Counted from the first letter of the stretch, positions 36,155 through 46,624 are shown. The stretch: 64,000 bases of DNA from Pseudomonas migulae (GCF_024169315.1 NZ_JALJWR010000001.1:2253501-2317500); one strand, 5' to 3'. Notes: a model not told the origin generated them from the sequence alone. A program made the numbers and translations.

Positions 36155-36957
36155 GCACAATCCTGCTGATGGCGACCGTCCCAGCGGCTGAACAGGTTTT
36201 TCAGCAGCAAGGCCGTGTCCTGGGGACGTTCGAGGGGAAACATGTGCCCGCCCGGCATGGTCAGGGATTCGCCCAACGGCATGCGGCCGACAGCACTGGC
36301 GTGATGACGCATCACCACGCGGCTCTTGTGCCCGCGCACCACTGCCAGCGGCACCTTCAACTGCCGGGCGCGGCCGGGACTGGTGTCGGGCACGCCGCGG
36401 TAGATGCTGATTTCCGTGGCCGGGTCGAAACGCAGGCGCAGTTTGTCACCGACCTTGTGCAAACCGTGTTGCAGGTAGGCATCGAAACATTCCGGATCGA
36501 AGCTGCGAAACAGGGTTTTGCCGGCGAAATAGCGGCGGGCGCTTTCGAGGTCGGTGAACTCTTCCCGACGCCCCAGCGTACGCCCGGCCGGGGTCAGGCG
36601 GTCGATAAAACCGAAGCGTTTGGCGGCGCGGATCACCCATTGATCGGCGCGGGTCAGCACCGGCGAATCGAGCATCACCACACCCCGGTACAGTTCGGGA
36701 CAGCGCAACGCGGCGTGCAGGTGCAGTACGCCGCCAAAGGAGTGGCCTACGCCCCACACCGGTTCCGCCTGCTGCTTGAGGTGATGAATCAGCTCATCCA
36801 CCAGGTTGTGCCAGTTGTCGTCCGCCGGGAAACGCGGGTCATGGGCGTGTTGCTCCAGATGCGTCACCTGATACTCGGGCGCCAGCGCCGCGAACAGCTT
36901 GCCGTAGGTCCCTGAAGGAAAACCATTGGCGTGGGCGAAAAATATCTGCTGCGACAT
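36151..36957 (-). CDS. Alpha/beta hydrolase
   Basis: A 268-residue hydrolase, first gene of the cluster: FFAHANGFPSGTY at the oxyanion-hole position (residues 6-18), nucleophile Ser in GVGHSFGGVLHLHA (about 91-104), catalytic His in PGGHMFPLERP. The second hydrolase is only distantly similar, so this is not a recent tandem duplication. The 199 bp upstream hold a short REP hairpin and no gene. Confidence 0.88.
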   Translation of the reverse strand: MSQQIFFAHANGFPSGTYGKLFAALAPEYQVTHLEQHAHDPRFPADDNWHNLVDELIHHLKQQAEPVWGVGHSFGGVLHLHAALRCPELYRGVVMLDSPVLTRADQWVIRAAKRFGFIDRLTPAGRTLGRREEFTDLESARRYFAGKTLFRSFDPECFDAYLQHGLHKVGDKLRLRFDPATEISIYRGVPDTSPGRARQLKVPLAVVRGHKSRVVMRHHASAVGRMPLGESLTMPGGHMFPLERPQDTALLLKNLFSRWDGRHQQDCA

Positions 36958-37088
36958 ACCGGCAAATCCATAAGCGAGAACAGGCGTTGATTGTCCGTAA
37001 GACAGCGTCCTACAGCAATGACTGTAAGTGACAGGGATGATGACAGTCCCGCCATGACCATGAGCAATTCAGCGTTCGCGCAGAACCT

Positions 37089-37118
37089 TGTGGCGAGCGA
37101 GCTTGCTCCCTCGCCACA
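37089..37118. repeat. Short REP-like hairpin
   Basis: TGTGGCGAG / CTCGCCACA with a 12-nt loop containing GAGCTTGCTC, between the hydrolase cluster and the thioesterase gene. Confidence 0.7.
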
Positions 37119-37156
37119 GAAAATCATTGGCCCAAAAAATGTCGGTCATTCGACGA

Positions 37157-37600
37157 TCAACGCGCCGGTGGATTTTCCCCCAAAGGCACCACCGCCATGG
37201 TCAGCCGCGACACACAACTGGCCTTGCCCTCATCGCTGGTCAGCCGGATATCCCACACATGGGTCGTACGCCCGATGTGAATCGCCTTGGCCACAGCTGT
37301 CACGCGACCGCTGCGCAGCCCCCGCAAATGGTTGGCGTTGATTTCCAGGCCCACGCAGTAAAACTTGCTGGCATCGATGCACAAATAGCTGGCCATGGAG
37401 CCGACAGATTCCGCCAGTACCACCGAGGCACCGCCGTGCAACAGACCATAAGGCTGATGCGTGCGATGGTCGATGACCATGCTGGCGGTCAGGGACTCTT
37501 CGTCGAAGGCTTCGAAGCGGATATCCAGCACTTCGCCGATGGTGTTTTTCTGGATTGCGTTCAACTGCTCGATATTGGGAGTGGTGCGCCACAAACTCAT
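37157..37600 (-). CDS. Hotdog-fold thioesterase (PaaI/YdiI type)
   Basis: A 147-residue acyl-CoA thioesterase-like protein with THQPYGLLHGGASVVLAES, the hot-dog helix with the catalytic Glu, and VGLEINANHLRGLRSGRVTA. It probably hydrolyses acyl- or aryl-CoA esters. ATG 37600 follows AAGGA at 8 nt; the ATG at 37609 overlaps that site. It is the next gene after the acyl-CoA synthetase in the same direction, 32 bp away, consistent with a functional pair. Confidence 0.9.
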   Translation of the reverse strand: MSLWRTTPNIEQLNAIQKNTIGEVLDIRFEAFDEESLTASMVIDHRTHQPYGLLHGGASVVLAESVGSMASYLCIDASKFYCVGLEINANHLRGLRSGRVTAVAKAIHIGRTTHVWDIRLTSDEGKASCVSRLTMAVVPLGENPPAR

Positions 37601-37632
37601 TGCAGACATCCTTTGTTGGTTTTATTCGTGAC

Positions 37633-39300
37633 TCAATCCTGCCACAGCACCGCTTCGCTGCGCTCGCTCCATTCTTCGAACCGGGCACCGTAAGCCGCTT
37701 CGATCACGTTGCGCTTGATCTTCAGGGTCGGTGTCAGAAAACCGTTTTCAACCGCCCAGCTGTCTTTGACCACCACGAGCCGGCGCAGGCGCTCATGTTT
37801 ATCAAGCGCGTGGTTGACCTCCTCCAGCAGTTTTTCCAGGCTTGAATGCAGACCGGCACGCGCGGTTCCGCCCGCGTCCTGCTGCCCGACCGCCGAGAGC
37901 ACGCACAGTCCCAGCGGCGCGCTCAAACCGTCGCCGACCACGCACACCTGTTCGATCCGCGAATGCACCGCCAGACGATTTTCGATCGGTGCCGGGGCCA
38001 CGTATTTGCCTTTGCTGGTCTTGAAAATCTCCTTCAGCCGTCCGGTCAGGCGCAGGTTGCCTTCGGCGTCTTGCTCGCCCTTGTCACCGGTCCGCAGGAA
38101 GCCGTCCGCCGTAATCGTGTCGGCGGTTTTTTCCGGTTCCTTGAAATACCCGAGCATGGTCGCGCCGCTGCGCACCATGACCTCGCCCGACTCGTCGATC
38201 CGCACTTCGACCTCAGGGCAAGGCTTGCCGATCCAGCCGGGCTTGTTCTCGCCGGTCCGGCCGATGTGGGAATAACCGCAGCTTTCGGTCATGCCGTACA
38301 CCTCCAGCACGTCCAGCCCGAGCTTGCGATACCACAGCAACAAGGTCTGCGGCACCGGTGCCGCGCCGGACAACGCGACGCGCAAGGCGTCCAGGCCAAG
38401 CCCGGCAAGCACTTTGTGCCCTACCCGCTTGCCGATGAAGGGCAGACCGAGCAGGAAGTCGAGGCGTTTCGCCGGGATCTTGCTGTACACGCCCATCTGG
38501 AACTTGGTCCAGATGCGCGGCACGCCGAACAACGCGGTCGGCCGCGCGCGCTGCAAATCGGTCAGAAAAGTATCGAGGCTCTCGGCAAAGAACACGGTTT
38601 GCCCGGTATAGATCGACGCCATTTCAACGAACATTCGTTCGGCGACATGGCACAGCGGCAGGTAGGACAGCAGCCGATCCGACTCATTGAGGCCGAACAA
38701 TTGCGTGCCGTGGGTGGTGGCGAACCCCAGGGTGCCAAAACTGTGCATCACGCCTTTGGGGATGCCGGTGGTGCCCGAGGTGTAAATGATGGTCGCCAGT
38801 TGGTCGGCGGCAGGTTTGGGGTTGTCCTGGATCGGTGAACACGTTTGCAGGTCGGCCCAGCTGAAATCGAAGCTGCCCGGCGGATGCAGTGGCAGGCTGA
38901 TGGTCGGCAGGTCGGGACTGACGCCGCGGGACATGCCCGGCCAGTCATCGAGCTTGCCGATAAACGCCAGCGCCGCTTCGGAGTGTTCGAGAACTTGCGC
39001 GACGGACTCGGCGGTGAGGTTCGGGTACAACGGCACCGAAACGTGCCCGGCCATCCAGATCGCCAGGTCGGCAATGATCCAATGCGCACAGTTTTTCGAG
39101 ATCAGGGCGATGTGGCTGCCTTGCGGCAATTCCCGCGCCCGCAGCCAGTGCGCGGCGCAACGGGCCTGATGACCGACGTCTTCCCAGGTCAGGGTTTCGA
39201 CCTGACCGCCGCCCACCGGTTGAACCAGAAAGCGCTGACGGGGATGACGGGCCTCGCGTTCGTAAAAGACGTCCAGCGGCAAACGAAAAGCAGCAGACAT
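37633..39300 (-). CDS. Long-chain acyl-CoA synthetase/AMP-dependent ligase
   Basis: A 555-residue ANL-superfamily enzyme that would activate a fatty acid via acyl-AMP. Motifs: P-loop TIIYTSGTTGIPKGVMHS (about residues 171-188), YGMTESCGYSH (about 318-328), TGDKGEQDAEG and GRLKEIFKTSKGKYVAP (about 409-425). ATG 39300 follows AGGAG at 8 nt. Likely co-transcribed with the downstream thioesterase; chain-length preference unknown. Confidence 0.92.
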   Translation of the reverse strand: MSAAFRLPLDVFYEREARHPRQRFLVQPVGGGQVETLTWEDVGHQARCAAHWLRARELPQGSHIALISKNCAHWIIADLAIWMAGHVSVPLYPNLTAESVAQVLEHSEAALAFIGKLDDWPGMSRGVSPDLPTISLPLHPPGSFDFSWADLQTCSPIQDNPKPAADQLATIIYTSGTTGIPKGVMHSFGTLGFATTHGTQLFGLNESDRLLSYLPLCHVAERMFVEMASIYTGQTVFFAESLDTFLTDLQRARPTALFGVPRIWTKFQMGVYSKIPAKRLDFLLGLPFIGKRVGHKVLAGLGLDALRVALSGAAPVPQTLLLWYRKLGLDVLEVYGMTESCGYSHIGRTGENKPGWIGKPCPEVEVRIDESGEVMVRSGATMLGYFKEPEKTADTITADGFLRTGDKGEQDAEGNLRLTGRLKEIFKTSKGKYVAPAPIENRLAVHSRIEQVCVVGDGLSAPLGLCVLSAVGQQDAGGTARAGLHSSLEKLLEEVNHALDKHERLRRLVVVKDSWAVENGFLTPTLKIKRNVIEAAYGARFEEWSERSEAVLWQD

Positions 39301-39398
39301 GCGACTCGCTCCTGTGTTTTTTGTTCTGGAGCAAGCGTAGTCAACCAAGCGGTTGCTTGGTTGACTATTTCATTACAAAAAATCAGAAACGCCACAAC

Positions 39399-39492
39399 CC
39401 CTGCGGGGGCGGGCTTGCTCGAGAATGCGGGGTATCAGGCGCCATCCACTTCGACTGATACACCGCATTCGCGAGCAAGCCCGCTCCCACAG
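39399..39492. repeat. REPIN
   Basis: Arms GGGGCGGGCTTGCTCGAGAA / TTCGCGAGCAAGCCCGCTCC followed by CACAG, around a ~45-nt centre with GTATCAG / CTGATAC pairing. Confidence 0.88.
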
Positions 39493-39514
39493 TAGACCGA
39501 GGGCACGCCTGAGG

Positions 39515-39967
39515 TTACGGGTGTTTGATGCCGTTGAGTTTCATCGCCCCGGCCAGCGGCAAATCGCCTTCCAGCTCCGCGAGGCCGGCGGTGGCGACCC
39601 TTTCCGGATCCTGCACATGACCGTGTTGCAGGTAGCCCAGCAAGTTGCCTACCAGCGGGTTATGACTGACCAGCAAGGCACGATCCACGGACACCAACTG
39701 CTCCGCGACCACTTGTGGGCTGTAGTCGGGGGTCAACCATTCGACCGTGCGAATCTCCGGCCCGAACCCCAATGTCTCGCGCACCAGTTGCGCAGTCTCC
39801 TGCGCACGACGATACGGACTGGCATAAATGGCGGTCAGCTTTTTGTCCATCAGTTCGGCTGCCGTGCGCAACACTTCTTCACGACCGTGGTCGGTCAATG
39901 CCCGCTCGGAATCAGGACGCTTGCCGTGTGGCTCGGCTTCACCATGACGCAATACCCAGAGTTTCAT
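39515..39967 (-). CDS. sixA: Phosphohistidine phosphatase SixA
   Basis: A 150-residue histidine phosphatase: LRHGEAEPHG with His8 as phospho-acceptor, ASPYRRAQETA (about residues 50-60), and SHNPLVGNLL with the second His. SixA acts on phosphohistidine in phosphorelay or nitrogen-PTS proteins in E. coli. Overlaps the upstream DUF4389 gene by 4 bp. Confidence 0.93.
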   Translation of the reverse strand: MKLWVLRHGEAEPHGKRPDSERALTDHGREEVLRTAAELMDKKLTAIYASPYRRAQETAQLVRETLGFGPEIRTVEWLTPDYSPQVVAEQLVSVDRALLVSHNPLVGNLLGYLQHGHVQDPERVATAGLAELEGDLPLAGAMKLNGIKHP

Positions 39968-40311
39968 AGCTTGGGTTCCTCATCTCGGGCCGGATGCGGC
40001 GCAGGCGCCACGACGTGTGGCGCTTCACCTTCCGGCGTACGCGGCGTCGGCCAGTCGGCGAACGGCCAGGGTTTCTGGTCGCTGTGGAACGTGCCGAAAC
40101 GACCGATCTGTGCCAGGAACTGGCTCAGGCTGTCGCCGAAATTCATCAGGCTGGCGCTCGGGGCGCCATAGATCAAACGATAGACCAGTTGCACCAGCAC
40201 CACGGCGCCGAGGATGAATTGCGCCACCTGCCAGACCAGCAGGAAGACGATCATCCACAACACCCGCAGCAGGATGGATTCGTATTGGGCTTCTGTTTTC
40301 GGCTCGTTCAT
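39964..40311 (-). CDS. DUF4389 domain-containing membrane protein
   Basis: A 115-residue protein with a hydrophobic pair in the N-terminal half (VLWMIVFLLVWQVAQFILGA and VVLVQLVYRLIYG, residues ~17-50) and a Pro-rich charged C-terminal tail. DUF4389 proteins have no known function. It lies between gpsA and sixA on one strand; 20 bp separate it from gpsA and it overlaps sixA, so the three form an operon. Confidence 0.85.
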   Translation of the reverse strand: MNEPKTEAQYESILLRVLWMIVFLLVWQVAQFILGAVVLVQLVYRLIYGAPSASLMNFGDSLSQFLAQIGRFGTFHSDQKPWPFADWPTPRTPEGEAPHVVAPAPHPARDEEPKL

Positions 40312-40331
40312 GTCTCGCTCTCCCTGATGAA

Positions 40332-41357
40332 TCAGTTGAAACCACTGGTGGAAATAAAGTCGACGTCGGTTTTCGGTTCGCCGCGCATCAATAATTCAAT
40401 CACCTGATTCAGCGTGCGCCCTTCGAACAGAATCGCGTGCAGCCCGGCGACCAGCGGCATGTACACGCCCACTTCCTGGGCCTTGGCCTTGAGCACTTTC
40501 AGGGTGTTCACGCCTTCGGCGACCTCACCCAGCCGCGTCACCGCGTCTTCCAGGCTCAAGCCCTGGCCGAGGGCGAACCCGACCTGGTAATTGCGGCTTT
40601 TCGGCGACGAACAGGTCACGATCAAGTCACCCACCCCCGCGAGCCCCAGGAACGTCATCGGGTTGGCCCCCTGATTCACCGCAAAGCGGGTCATTTCCGC
40701 CAACGCGCGGGTAATCAGCATGCTCTTGGTGTTTTCGCCCATGCCCAGTGCCACCGCCATGCCGGCGATGATCGCATAGACGTTTTTCAGCGCCCCGCCC
40801 AACTCCACGCCGAAACGATCGTTGCTGGCGTACACGCGAAAAGTGCGGCCGTGCAGCGCTTCCTGAACCCGTTGGCAGAGTTCTTCGTCTTCGCTGGCGA
40901 CCACGGTGGCGGTCAGTGCGTGTTCGGCGATTTCACGGGCCAGGTTCGGCCCGGACAGCACGCCGATGCGCGCTTGCGGGGCGATCTCTTCGAGGATCTC
41001 GCTCATCAGTTTGAACGTGTGGGCTTCGATGCCTTTGGTCAGGCTGACCAGCAGCTTGCCGCTCAATCGTTCGGCGTGCGGGACCAGCACCGAGCGCAGT
41101 GCGCTGGACGGCAGCGCAACGAAGCACAGATCGCAAGCGTCCAGTGTGGCTTGCAGGTCTGTGACCGCTTCCACTCCCGGGAGAATCTTGATGCCTTTGA
41201 GGTAACGCGGGTTCTCGCGATTGACCCGAATGGCTTCTGCCTGTTCAGGATCACGCATCCACTGCCGGACCTGAAGCCCGTTCTCGGCCAGCAGGTTAGC
41301 CACGGCGGTACCAAAACTTCCGCCTCCCAGGACCGCAATCGGGCGCTGTTCAGTCAT
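40332..41357 (-). CDS. gpsA: NAD(P)H-dependent glycerol-3-phosphate dehydrogenase
   Basis: A 341-residue enzyme reducing dihydroxyacetone phosphate to sn-glycerol 3-phosphate for phospholipid synthesis. Motifs: [20 protein letters not shown] (residues 7-26), [15 protein letters not shown] (about 107-113), the substrate loop with [20 protein letters not shown] containing the catalytic Lys, and [15 protein letters not shown] 41357 gives standard length. Confidence 0.96.
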   Translation of the reverse strand: MTEQRPIAVLGGGSFGTAVANLLAENGLQVRQWMRDPEQAEAIRVNRENPRYLKGIKILPGVEAVTDLQATLDACDLCFVALPSSALRSVLVPHAERLSGKLLVSLTKGIEAHTFKLMSEILEEIAPQARIGVLSGPNLAREIAEHALTATVVASEDEELCQRVQEALHGRTFRVYASNDRFGVELGGALKNVYAIIAGMAVALGMGENTKSMLITRALAEMTRFAVNQGANPMTFLGLAGVGDLIVTCSSPKSRNYQVGFALGQGLSLEDAVTRLGEVAEGVNTLKVLKAKAQEVGVYMPLVAGLHAILFEGRTLNQVIELLMRGEPKTDVDFISTSGFN

Positions 41358-41554
41358 ATGCAATCCGTTAATCCATACCAGTGGCGATGCCGGCATTATA
41401 CGGAGCGGCCCAGTGGCGGCCAGCCCCCGCGTCAATTACCGGCACTTGTCTGAAGAAGACCAACAAATCCGAGGAAAATGCCGTCATCGTGACTGGAAAA
41501 GTCGACCGGCTCGGTTAACATGCGCGCCAGTGAAATCGCTATCAAGGATGTGTT

Positions 41555-43678
41555 GTGTCGTTTGGCTCTGCTTCACCCCACTCGCCGCTGGTACTGGCGC
41601 TGATCTTCAGCCCGCCGTTGCTGGCCGACGACCTGTTTCTCGACAGCGAGCCACTACCGCACGTCCTGACGGCCACGCGCCTGAAACAGTCGCCGGCCGC
41701 GGTGCCGGGGAGCATGACGGTGATCGACAGCGAATTGATCAACGCCAGCGGCGCCCGGGACATCAGCGAGCTGCTGCGCCTGGTGCCGGGAATGATGGTC
41801 GGCAACATCACCGGCAATCAGGCCGCGGTGAATTACCACGGCACCAACGCCAGCGAAGCGCGGCGCATGCAGGTGCTGATCGACGGCCGCTCGGTGTACC
41901 GCGCCGGCCTGGCCACGGTGGACTGGAGCGACATCCCGGTGGCCATGGAAGACATCGAACGCATCGAAGTCTTCCGCGGCCCGAACACCGTCAGCTATGG
42001 CGCCAATGCGCTGATGGCGGTGGTCAACATCATCACCCGCAATCCGGCCGACAGCCACGGTACGCGAATGAAGGTCACCCGCGGCCAGCGCGGCATCGAC
42101 GATTTCTACGCCAGTCAGGGCGTGGGTTGGGACGGTGGCGACTTGCGTCTGTCGCTGTCCGGCCAGCAGGACGACGGCTTCGACTCCGACCGCAAGGGCG
42201 CGGACTATCGCGACAGCCGCCGCCTGAACCGCCTCAACCTCGCCGTCAGCCAGACGCTCAATGAACAGCAAAGCATCGACTGGCAATTAAACGCCAAGGA
42301 CGGGAGCAATCAGCGGCCTTATACCTACCGCCCAGTGTTCTCGGGGATTACCGCTGCCGGGAACAATTCCGACGTTGTCGCCAAAGACTACGCCGGCTCC
42401 TTGCGCTGGAACCTCGACCTCAACCCCGATCACAGCCTTTATATTCAAGGTTCGGCCCAGCATTGGGATCGTCAGCAAACCTGGCGCGCCTGCGACGCCG
42501 AAGTGTCGTTCAGCCCCGAACTGACCCAACTCTGGCAGCTCAACCCGAATTACACCGAACGCCTGGCGCGCAACATCGAGCGTTACCTCGGTCCCGGCGC
42601 ACCGGCCGGCACGGCAGCGGAGCAAGCCCTGGCCAATCAAGTGCTGGACCAGTGGCGAAACGGCGCCCGGCAAACCCTGTGCGGTGACATTGACCAGAGC
42701 ACCCGGGAATCGCGCTACGACCTCGAATTGCAGGACACCCTCAGCCTGTCCGACAGCCTGCGACTGGTCAGCGGCTTGAACTATCGTTACGACCGGGCCG
42801 ATTCCGAGACTTACTTCAATGGCACGCTCGATGACACGACGTGGCGAGCATTCGGACAACTCGAGTGGCGAGCGACCGAACACTGGCTGCTACAGGGCGG
42901 TGCGATGTTCGAAGACACGCAATTGACCGGCAGTTCGCTGACCCCGCGGGTGGCGGTCAACTATCTGATCACGCCGCGCCACGGTTTGCGCGCAGTGTAT
43001 TCGGAAGCCATCCGTTCGCCGGACATGTTCGAGAACAACGTCAACTGGAGTTACCGGGTGACCAACCTGCAACCCGCTGCCTATGGCCAGAACAGCGCCC
43101 GTTACTTCGTCAGGACCCGCGGCCCCGGAAACCTTGAGCAGGAACACATGCGCTCGAGGGAACTGGGCTACAACGGCTTCTTCGCCGAGTGGGGGCTGGC
43201 GGTGGACGTGAAGGTGTTCCACGACGAGATCACCGGCATGATCAGCGAGCCGTTGCGCAACAATCAGTACATCGCCAGCAACGCCAACAGCTCGCGCTTC
43301 ACCGGGGCGGAAACCCAGCTCGACTGGCACCTTAACAGTGCCGACCGGCTACGCCTGACCTACGCCTACGTCGATGCCCAGGCGAGCAATCCGCTGGATG
43401 CGCAACAGACCGCGCGCAACAGTGGCTCGGCCGGTTGGCTGCGCAACTGGGGCTACGGCTGGAACAGCGCACTCTTCTATTACGGTGACGATGCGCTCAA
43501 CGGCTATCGTTTCGAACGGGTCGACACACGCATCGCCAAACGCATCGGCCTGGGCAAGGCCAGCCTGGAACTGGCCGGTGTGCTCCAGCAACGTCTCGAT
43601 AATCAACCCACCACGTTCGTTGATAATAATTACGACGATCGACGGGTGATGTACTTCAGCGCGGAGCTGGCGTTCTAG
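41555..43678 (+). CDS. TonB-dependent outer-membrane receptor
   Basis: A 707-residue receptor: signal peptide (SPLVLALIFSPPLLA|DD), plug domain (VIDSELINASGARDISELLR, GRSVYRAGLATVDW, IERIEVFRGPNTVSYGANAL), and a C-terminal beta-barrel ending in aromatic Phe (FSAELAF), as outer-membrane proteins do. It starts at GTG 41555 after AAGGA. No cobalamin riboswitch or Fur box was obvious in the 197-bp upstream region. It is the first gene of an operon with a periplasmic binding protein and a hybrid kinase. Ligand unknown. Confidence 0.92.
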   Translation: MSFGSASPHSPLVLALIFSPPLLADDLFLDSEPLPHVLTATRLKQSPAAVPGSMTVIDSELINASGARDISELLRLVPGMMVGNITGNQAAVNYHGTNASEARRMQVLIDGRSVYRAGLATVDWSDIPVAMEDIERIEVFRGPNTVSYGANALMAVVNIITRNPADSHGTRMKVTRGQRGIDDFYASQGVGWDGGDLRLSLSGQQDDGFDSDRKGADYRDSRRLNRLNLAVSQTLNEQQSIDWQLNAKDGSNQRPYTYRPVFSGITAAGNNSDVVAKDYAGSLRWNLDLNPDHSLYIQGSAQHWDRQQTWRACDAEVSFSPELTQLWQLNPNYTERLARNIERYLGPGAPAGTAAEQALANQVLDQWRNGARQTLCGDIDQSTRESRYDLELQDTLSLSDSLRLVSGLNYRYDRADSETYFNGTLDDTTWRAFGQLEWRATEHWLLQGGAMFEDTQLTGSSLTPRVAVNYLITPRHGLRAVYSEAIRSPDMFENNVNWSYRVTNLQPAAYGQNSARYFVRTRGPGNLEQEHMRSRELGYNGFFAEWGLAVDVKVFHDEITGMISEPLRNNQYIASNANSSRFTGAETQLDWHLNSADRLRLTYAYVDAQASNPLDAQQTARNSGSAGWLRNWGYGWNSALFYYGDDALNGYRFERVDTRIAKRIGLGKASLELAGVLQQRLDNQPTTFVDNNYDDRRVMYFSAELAF

Positions 43679-44611
43679 ATGCTGCGGTGTCCGTCGCCCA
43701 AGACGCCATTTATTGGCCGCCTGCTGGCCGGGTTGTGCCTGGCGTTTGCCGGTTGGCTGGTGAGCCTGTCGGTCAGCGCCGAGGACATCCTGCTGACCGG
43801 TGCCGACGACAGTCCCGGCATGCAGGCTTTCGCGACGGCCCTTGGCGAATTGCGTCCTGGCGACACGGTGCGTTTCCAGCCACTGACCGGTCTGCCGGCG
43901 CCGAGCAAATTGCCCGCGGGCATTCGTTTGATCCTGCTGGACCTGCCCAGCCTCGACTGGCGCCTGCAAGATGCCCAGGGGCCGGCAACGCTGGTGCTGC
44001 GCATCAGTCGCCTGCAAGCCCGTCAACGCCTGGGCACTGCCCTGCCCGCCCGTTTGAGTCTGCTCTGGAGCGATCCGCCGCCCGATCGGCAATTACGCCT
44101 GGCCCGAACCCTCCTGCCTCAAGCCAGACGGATCGGTGTGCTGTACGACGACCATAGCGAGTTCCTCTTGAATGAACTGCGCCAGGCCGCCCGGCCACTG
44201 GGCCTCGAAATCGTCACCGAACGCTGGGACAACACTAATGACAGTCGCCCCTTGCAAACCCTGCTGAAAAACAGCGACGTGCTGCTGGGCCTCGACGATC
44301 CCGACCTGTATAACCCCAAAACCGCGAAAAACCTGCTGCTCAGCAGCTACGCACGACAAACCGCGCTGATCGGCCCGAACGCCGGTTTCGTCAAGGCCGG
44401 AAGCCTGACCAGCAGCTACAGCGACCAGAGCGACTGGCTGGCGATTCTCGACGAACTGCTCGACCAGCCACCGGCCACCTGGCCACGCACGCATTACGCC
44501 AACCGCTTCAAAGTCTTGAGTAACCCGCAAGTGGCTCGTTCATTAGGCATTGAACAGATCAATGAAGCGTTGGTCGCAACACAGTTGGCCGAAGGAGAAA
44601 GCCGCCCATGA
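43679..44611 (+). CDS. Periplasmic ABC-type substrate-binding-like protein
   Basis: A 310-residue protein with a signal peptide ([22 protein letters not shown]) and a two-lobe binding fold resembling the TM0322/YtrH-like ABC sugar/amino-acid binding group ([38 protein letters not shown]). Its ATG follows the receptor stop with no gap, and its own stop overlaps the kinase start. No ABC permease or ATPase is nearby, so it probably senses or delivers a ligand to the kinase rather than to an importer (inference). Confidence 0.8.
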   Translation: MLRCPSPKTPFIGRLLAGLCLAFAGWLVSLSVSAEDILLTGADDSPGMQAFATALGELRPGDTVRFQPLTGLPAPSKLPAGIRLILLDLPSLDWRLQDAQGPATLVLRISRLQARQRLGTALPARLSLLWSDPPPDRQLRLARTLLPQARRIGVLYDDHSEFLLNELRQAARPLGLEIVTERWDNTNDSRPLQTLLKNSDVLLGLDDPDLYNPKTAKNLLLSSYARQTALIGPNAGFVKAGSLTSSYSDQSDWLAILDELLDQPPATWPRTHYANRFKVLSNPQVARSLGIEQINEALVATQLAEGESRP

Positions 44612-46509
44612 CTTTCCGTCGTCGTTGGGACATCAATACCCGCACGCAGATCATCAGCCTCGGCCCTGCCCTTTTGCTGACCTTGCTGTTGATCAGTTTC
44701 TTTACCTTCGTGCGGATCCAGGACCTGCGTCAGGAACTCAATCACACCGGTCAACTGATTGCCAACCAACTGGCGCCGGCCGCCGAATACGGGGTGATTT
44801 CAGGCAACAACGAAGTGCTCGAAAGCCTGCTCAAGGCCACCCTGGCCACGCCCAATGTGCGCTTTCTGGAAGTACAGGACAGCGCCAACCGGATTCTGGT
44901 GTATGTCGAGCACCCGTCGGAAACCCACACCCGCTCGCAACAGGTCGAAGTGTTCCAGGCGCCGGTGCGCCTGCAACGGATCGCGCTGCACAATGATTTC
45001 TTCCAGGGCAGCAAAGACGTCACCACCGCCCCCGCCGAGGATTATCTGGGCCGGGTGATCGTCGGTCTGTCGAACGACGCCTTCAGCAAGCGCCAACAGG
45101 AAATCCTGTTCAAGGCCGGTGTCCTCGCACTGTTCGCCCTGTTGTTTACTTTCCTGATCGCCCGGCGCCTGGCCGGCAGCCTGTCGCAGCCGATCCGCGA
45201 TATCGGCAACGCGGTCAAGGCGATCCATAGCGGCGACTACAAGACGCCGCTGCCGATTGTCGACGACACCGAACTCGGCGCACTGTCGCAGCACATCAAC
45301 AACCTCGCCAGCGGTCTCGAACAGGCCAGCCGAGAACAGCATCAGGCCATGGCGCAGTTGATCCAGACCCGCGAAGAAGCGGAAAAGGCCAACAACGCCA
45401 AATCCGATTTCCTGGCGATGATGAGCCACGAACTGCGTACCCCCATGAATGGCGTGCTCGGCATGCTGCAACTGCTCGAAACCACCGAGATGACCGAAGA
45501 ACAGGTCGAGTACGCGGCGCTGGCCTCGGAGTCCACCGAACACCTGCTCAAAGTCATCAACGACATTCTCGACTTCTCGCGCATCGAGCGCTCGGAACTG
45601 GAGCTGGAACACATTCCGTTCAATCTGGCGGACCTGATCAGCAGTTGCGCCCAGTCGTTCCAGCACAGCGCTTTGCAACGCGGGCTCGATCTGGCGCTGC
45701 TGATCCCCGAAGACATGCGTGCATTGCAGGTTCAGGGCGACCCGACGCGGATCCGGCAGATCCTGGTGAACCTGGTGGGCAATGCGCTGAAGTTCACCGA
45801 GCAGGGCCGCGTCACCATCGAACCGCAATGGCAGTCGCTGGATCATGAATTGTTGTGGTTCACCTGCACCGTGCGCGACAGCGGGATTGGTATCCCGGCC
45901 GAAAGCCTGGAATTGATGTTCAACGCGTTCCAGCAGGCTGACAGTTCTATTTCAAGGCGTTACGGCGGCACCGGACTGGGACTGCCGATTGCCCGCACCC
46001 TGGCGGAACGCATGGGCGGCACCTTGCGCGCCCAGAGCGAGGAAGGCCGCGGCTCGGTGTTCACCCTGGAAATCCCGCTGGCGCTGTATAAACAGACGCT
46101 GCCGGTGCGCACGCCACGCGCGCAGACCGGCAGTGGTGATGGCGAAGGCCGCAATGTGCTGCTGGTCGAGGACAACCCGGTCAACCAGACCGTCGTCGAA
46201 GCGATGTTGCGCAGCCTGGGCTTTAAGGTCAGCGTTGCCACCGACGGCGCCCAGGCGGTACGCAGCGCCGAAAGCCTGATCTTCGAAGCCATTCTGATGG
46301 ACTGCCGACTGCCGATCATCGATGGCTACGAAGCCACGCGACAGATTCGCCAACTGCCCGGCTGCACCGATCTTCCGATCATTGCGCTGACCGCCAACGC
46401 CTTGCAGGGCGACCGTGAAGCCTGTCTATCGGCGGGAATGAACGATTACCTGGCCAAGCCGTTCAAACGCACTGACTTGCAGCAAATTCTGCAGCGATGG
46501 GTGCAGTAG
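44608..46509 (+). CDS. Hybrid sensor histidine kinase/response regulator
   Basis: A 633-residue BarA-like kinase: transmembrane helix 1 (about residues 16-34, [20 protein letters not shown]), a periplasmic domain of ~125 residues, transmembrane helix 2 (about 166-186), HAMP, HisKA with His274 ([13 protein letters not shown]), HATPase ([31 protein letters not shown]) and one C-terminal receiver with Asp565 ([14 protein letters not shown]). It has no HPt domain, so a separate phosphotransfer protein or direct signalling must follow. Overlaps the binding-protein gene by 4 bp. Confidence 0.92.
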   Translation: MTFRRRWDINTRTQIISLGPALLLTLLLISFFTFVRIQDLRQELNHTGQLIANQLAPAAEYGVISGNNEVLESLLKATLATPNVRFLEVQDSANRILVYVEHPSETHTRSQQVEVFQAPVRLQRIALHNDFFQGSKDVTTAPAEDYLGRVIVGLSNDAFSKRQQEILFKAGVLALFALLFTFLIARRLAGSLSQPIRDIGNAVKAIHSGDYKTPLPIVDDTELGALSQHINNLASGLEQASREQHQAMAQLIQTREEAEKANNAKSDFLAMMSHELRTPMNGVLGMLQLLETTEMTEEQVEYAALASESTEHLLKVINDILDFSRIERSELELEHIPFNLADLISSCAQSFQHSALQRGLDLALLIPEDMRALQVQGDPTRIRQILVNLVGNALKFTEQGRVTIEPQWQSLDHELLWFTCTVRDSGIGIPAESLELMFNAFQQADSSISRRYGGTGLGLPIARTLAERMGGTLRAQSEEGRGSVFTLEIPLALYKQTLPVRTPRAQTGSGDGEGRNVLLVEDNPVNQTVVEAMLRSLGFKVSVATDGAQAVRSAESLIFEAILMDCRLPIIDGYEATRQIRQLPGCTDLPIIALTANALQGDREACLSAGMNDYLAKPFKRTDLQQILQRWVQ

Positions 46510-46606
46510 TGCAGGCCTTTCGACCATCTGCGACTGGCGTGAAAGGCGAAAGTGCGGCAGTCTTAGGCACCCGAACAGGCCCGAAAAGGGGCTTGAATAA
46601 AAATTT

Positions 46607-46624
46607 CAGTGCACAAGTGTACAT
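46607..46624. promoter_or_regulatory. Palindrome upstream of fabA, possible DesT/FabR-type operator
   Basis: GTGCAC-AA-GTGTAC (46609-46622), an imperfect inverted repeat 134 bp upstream of the fabA start. In P. aeruginosa the fabAB operon is controlled by the TetR-family repressor DesT at a GTNCAC-type palindrome; assignment here rests on that parallel only. Confidence 0.4.

Noticed and set aside
34590..36957. Tandem gene duplication of the two alpha/beta hydrolases
   Set aside because: They share only the fold motifs and differ in oxyanion-hole and nucleophile contexts, so they are not recent duplicates.
41358..41554. Cobalamin riboswitch before the TonB-dependent receptor
   Set aside because: No convincing B12-box or paired core was seen in the 197-bp interval.
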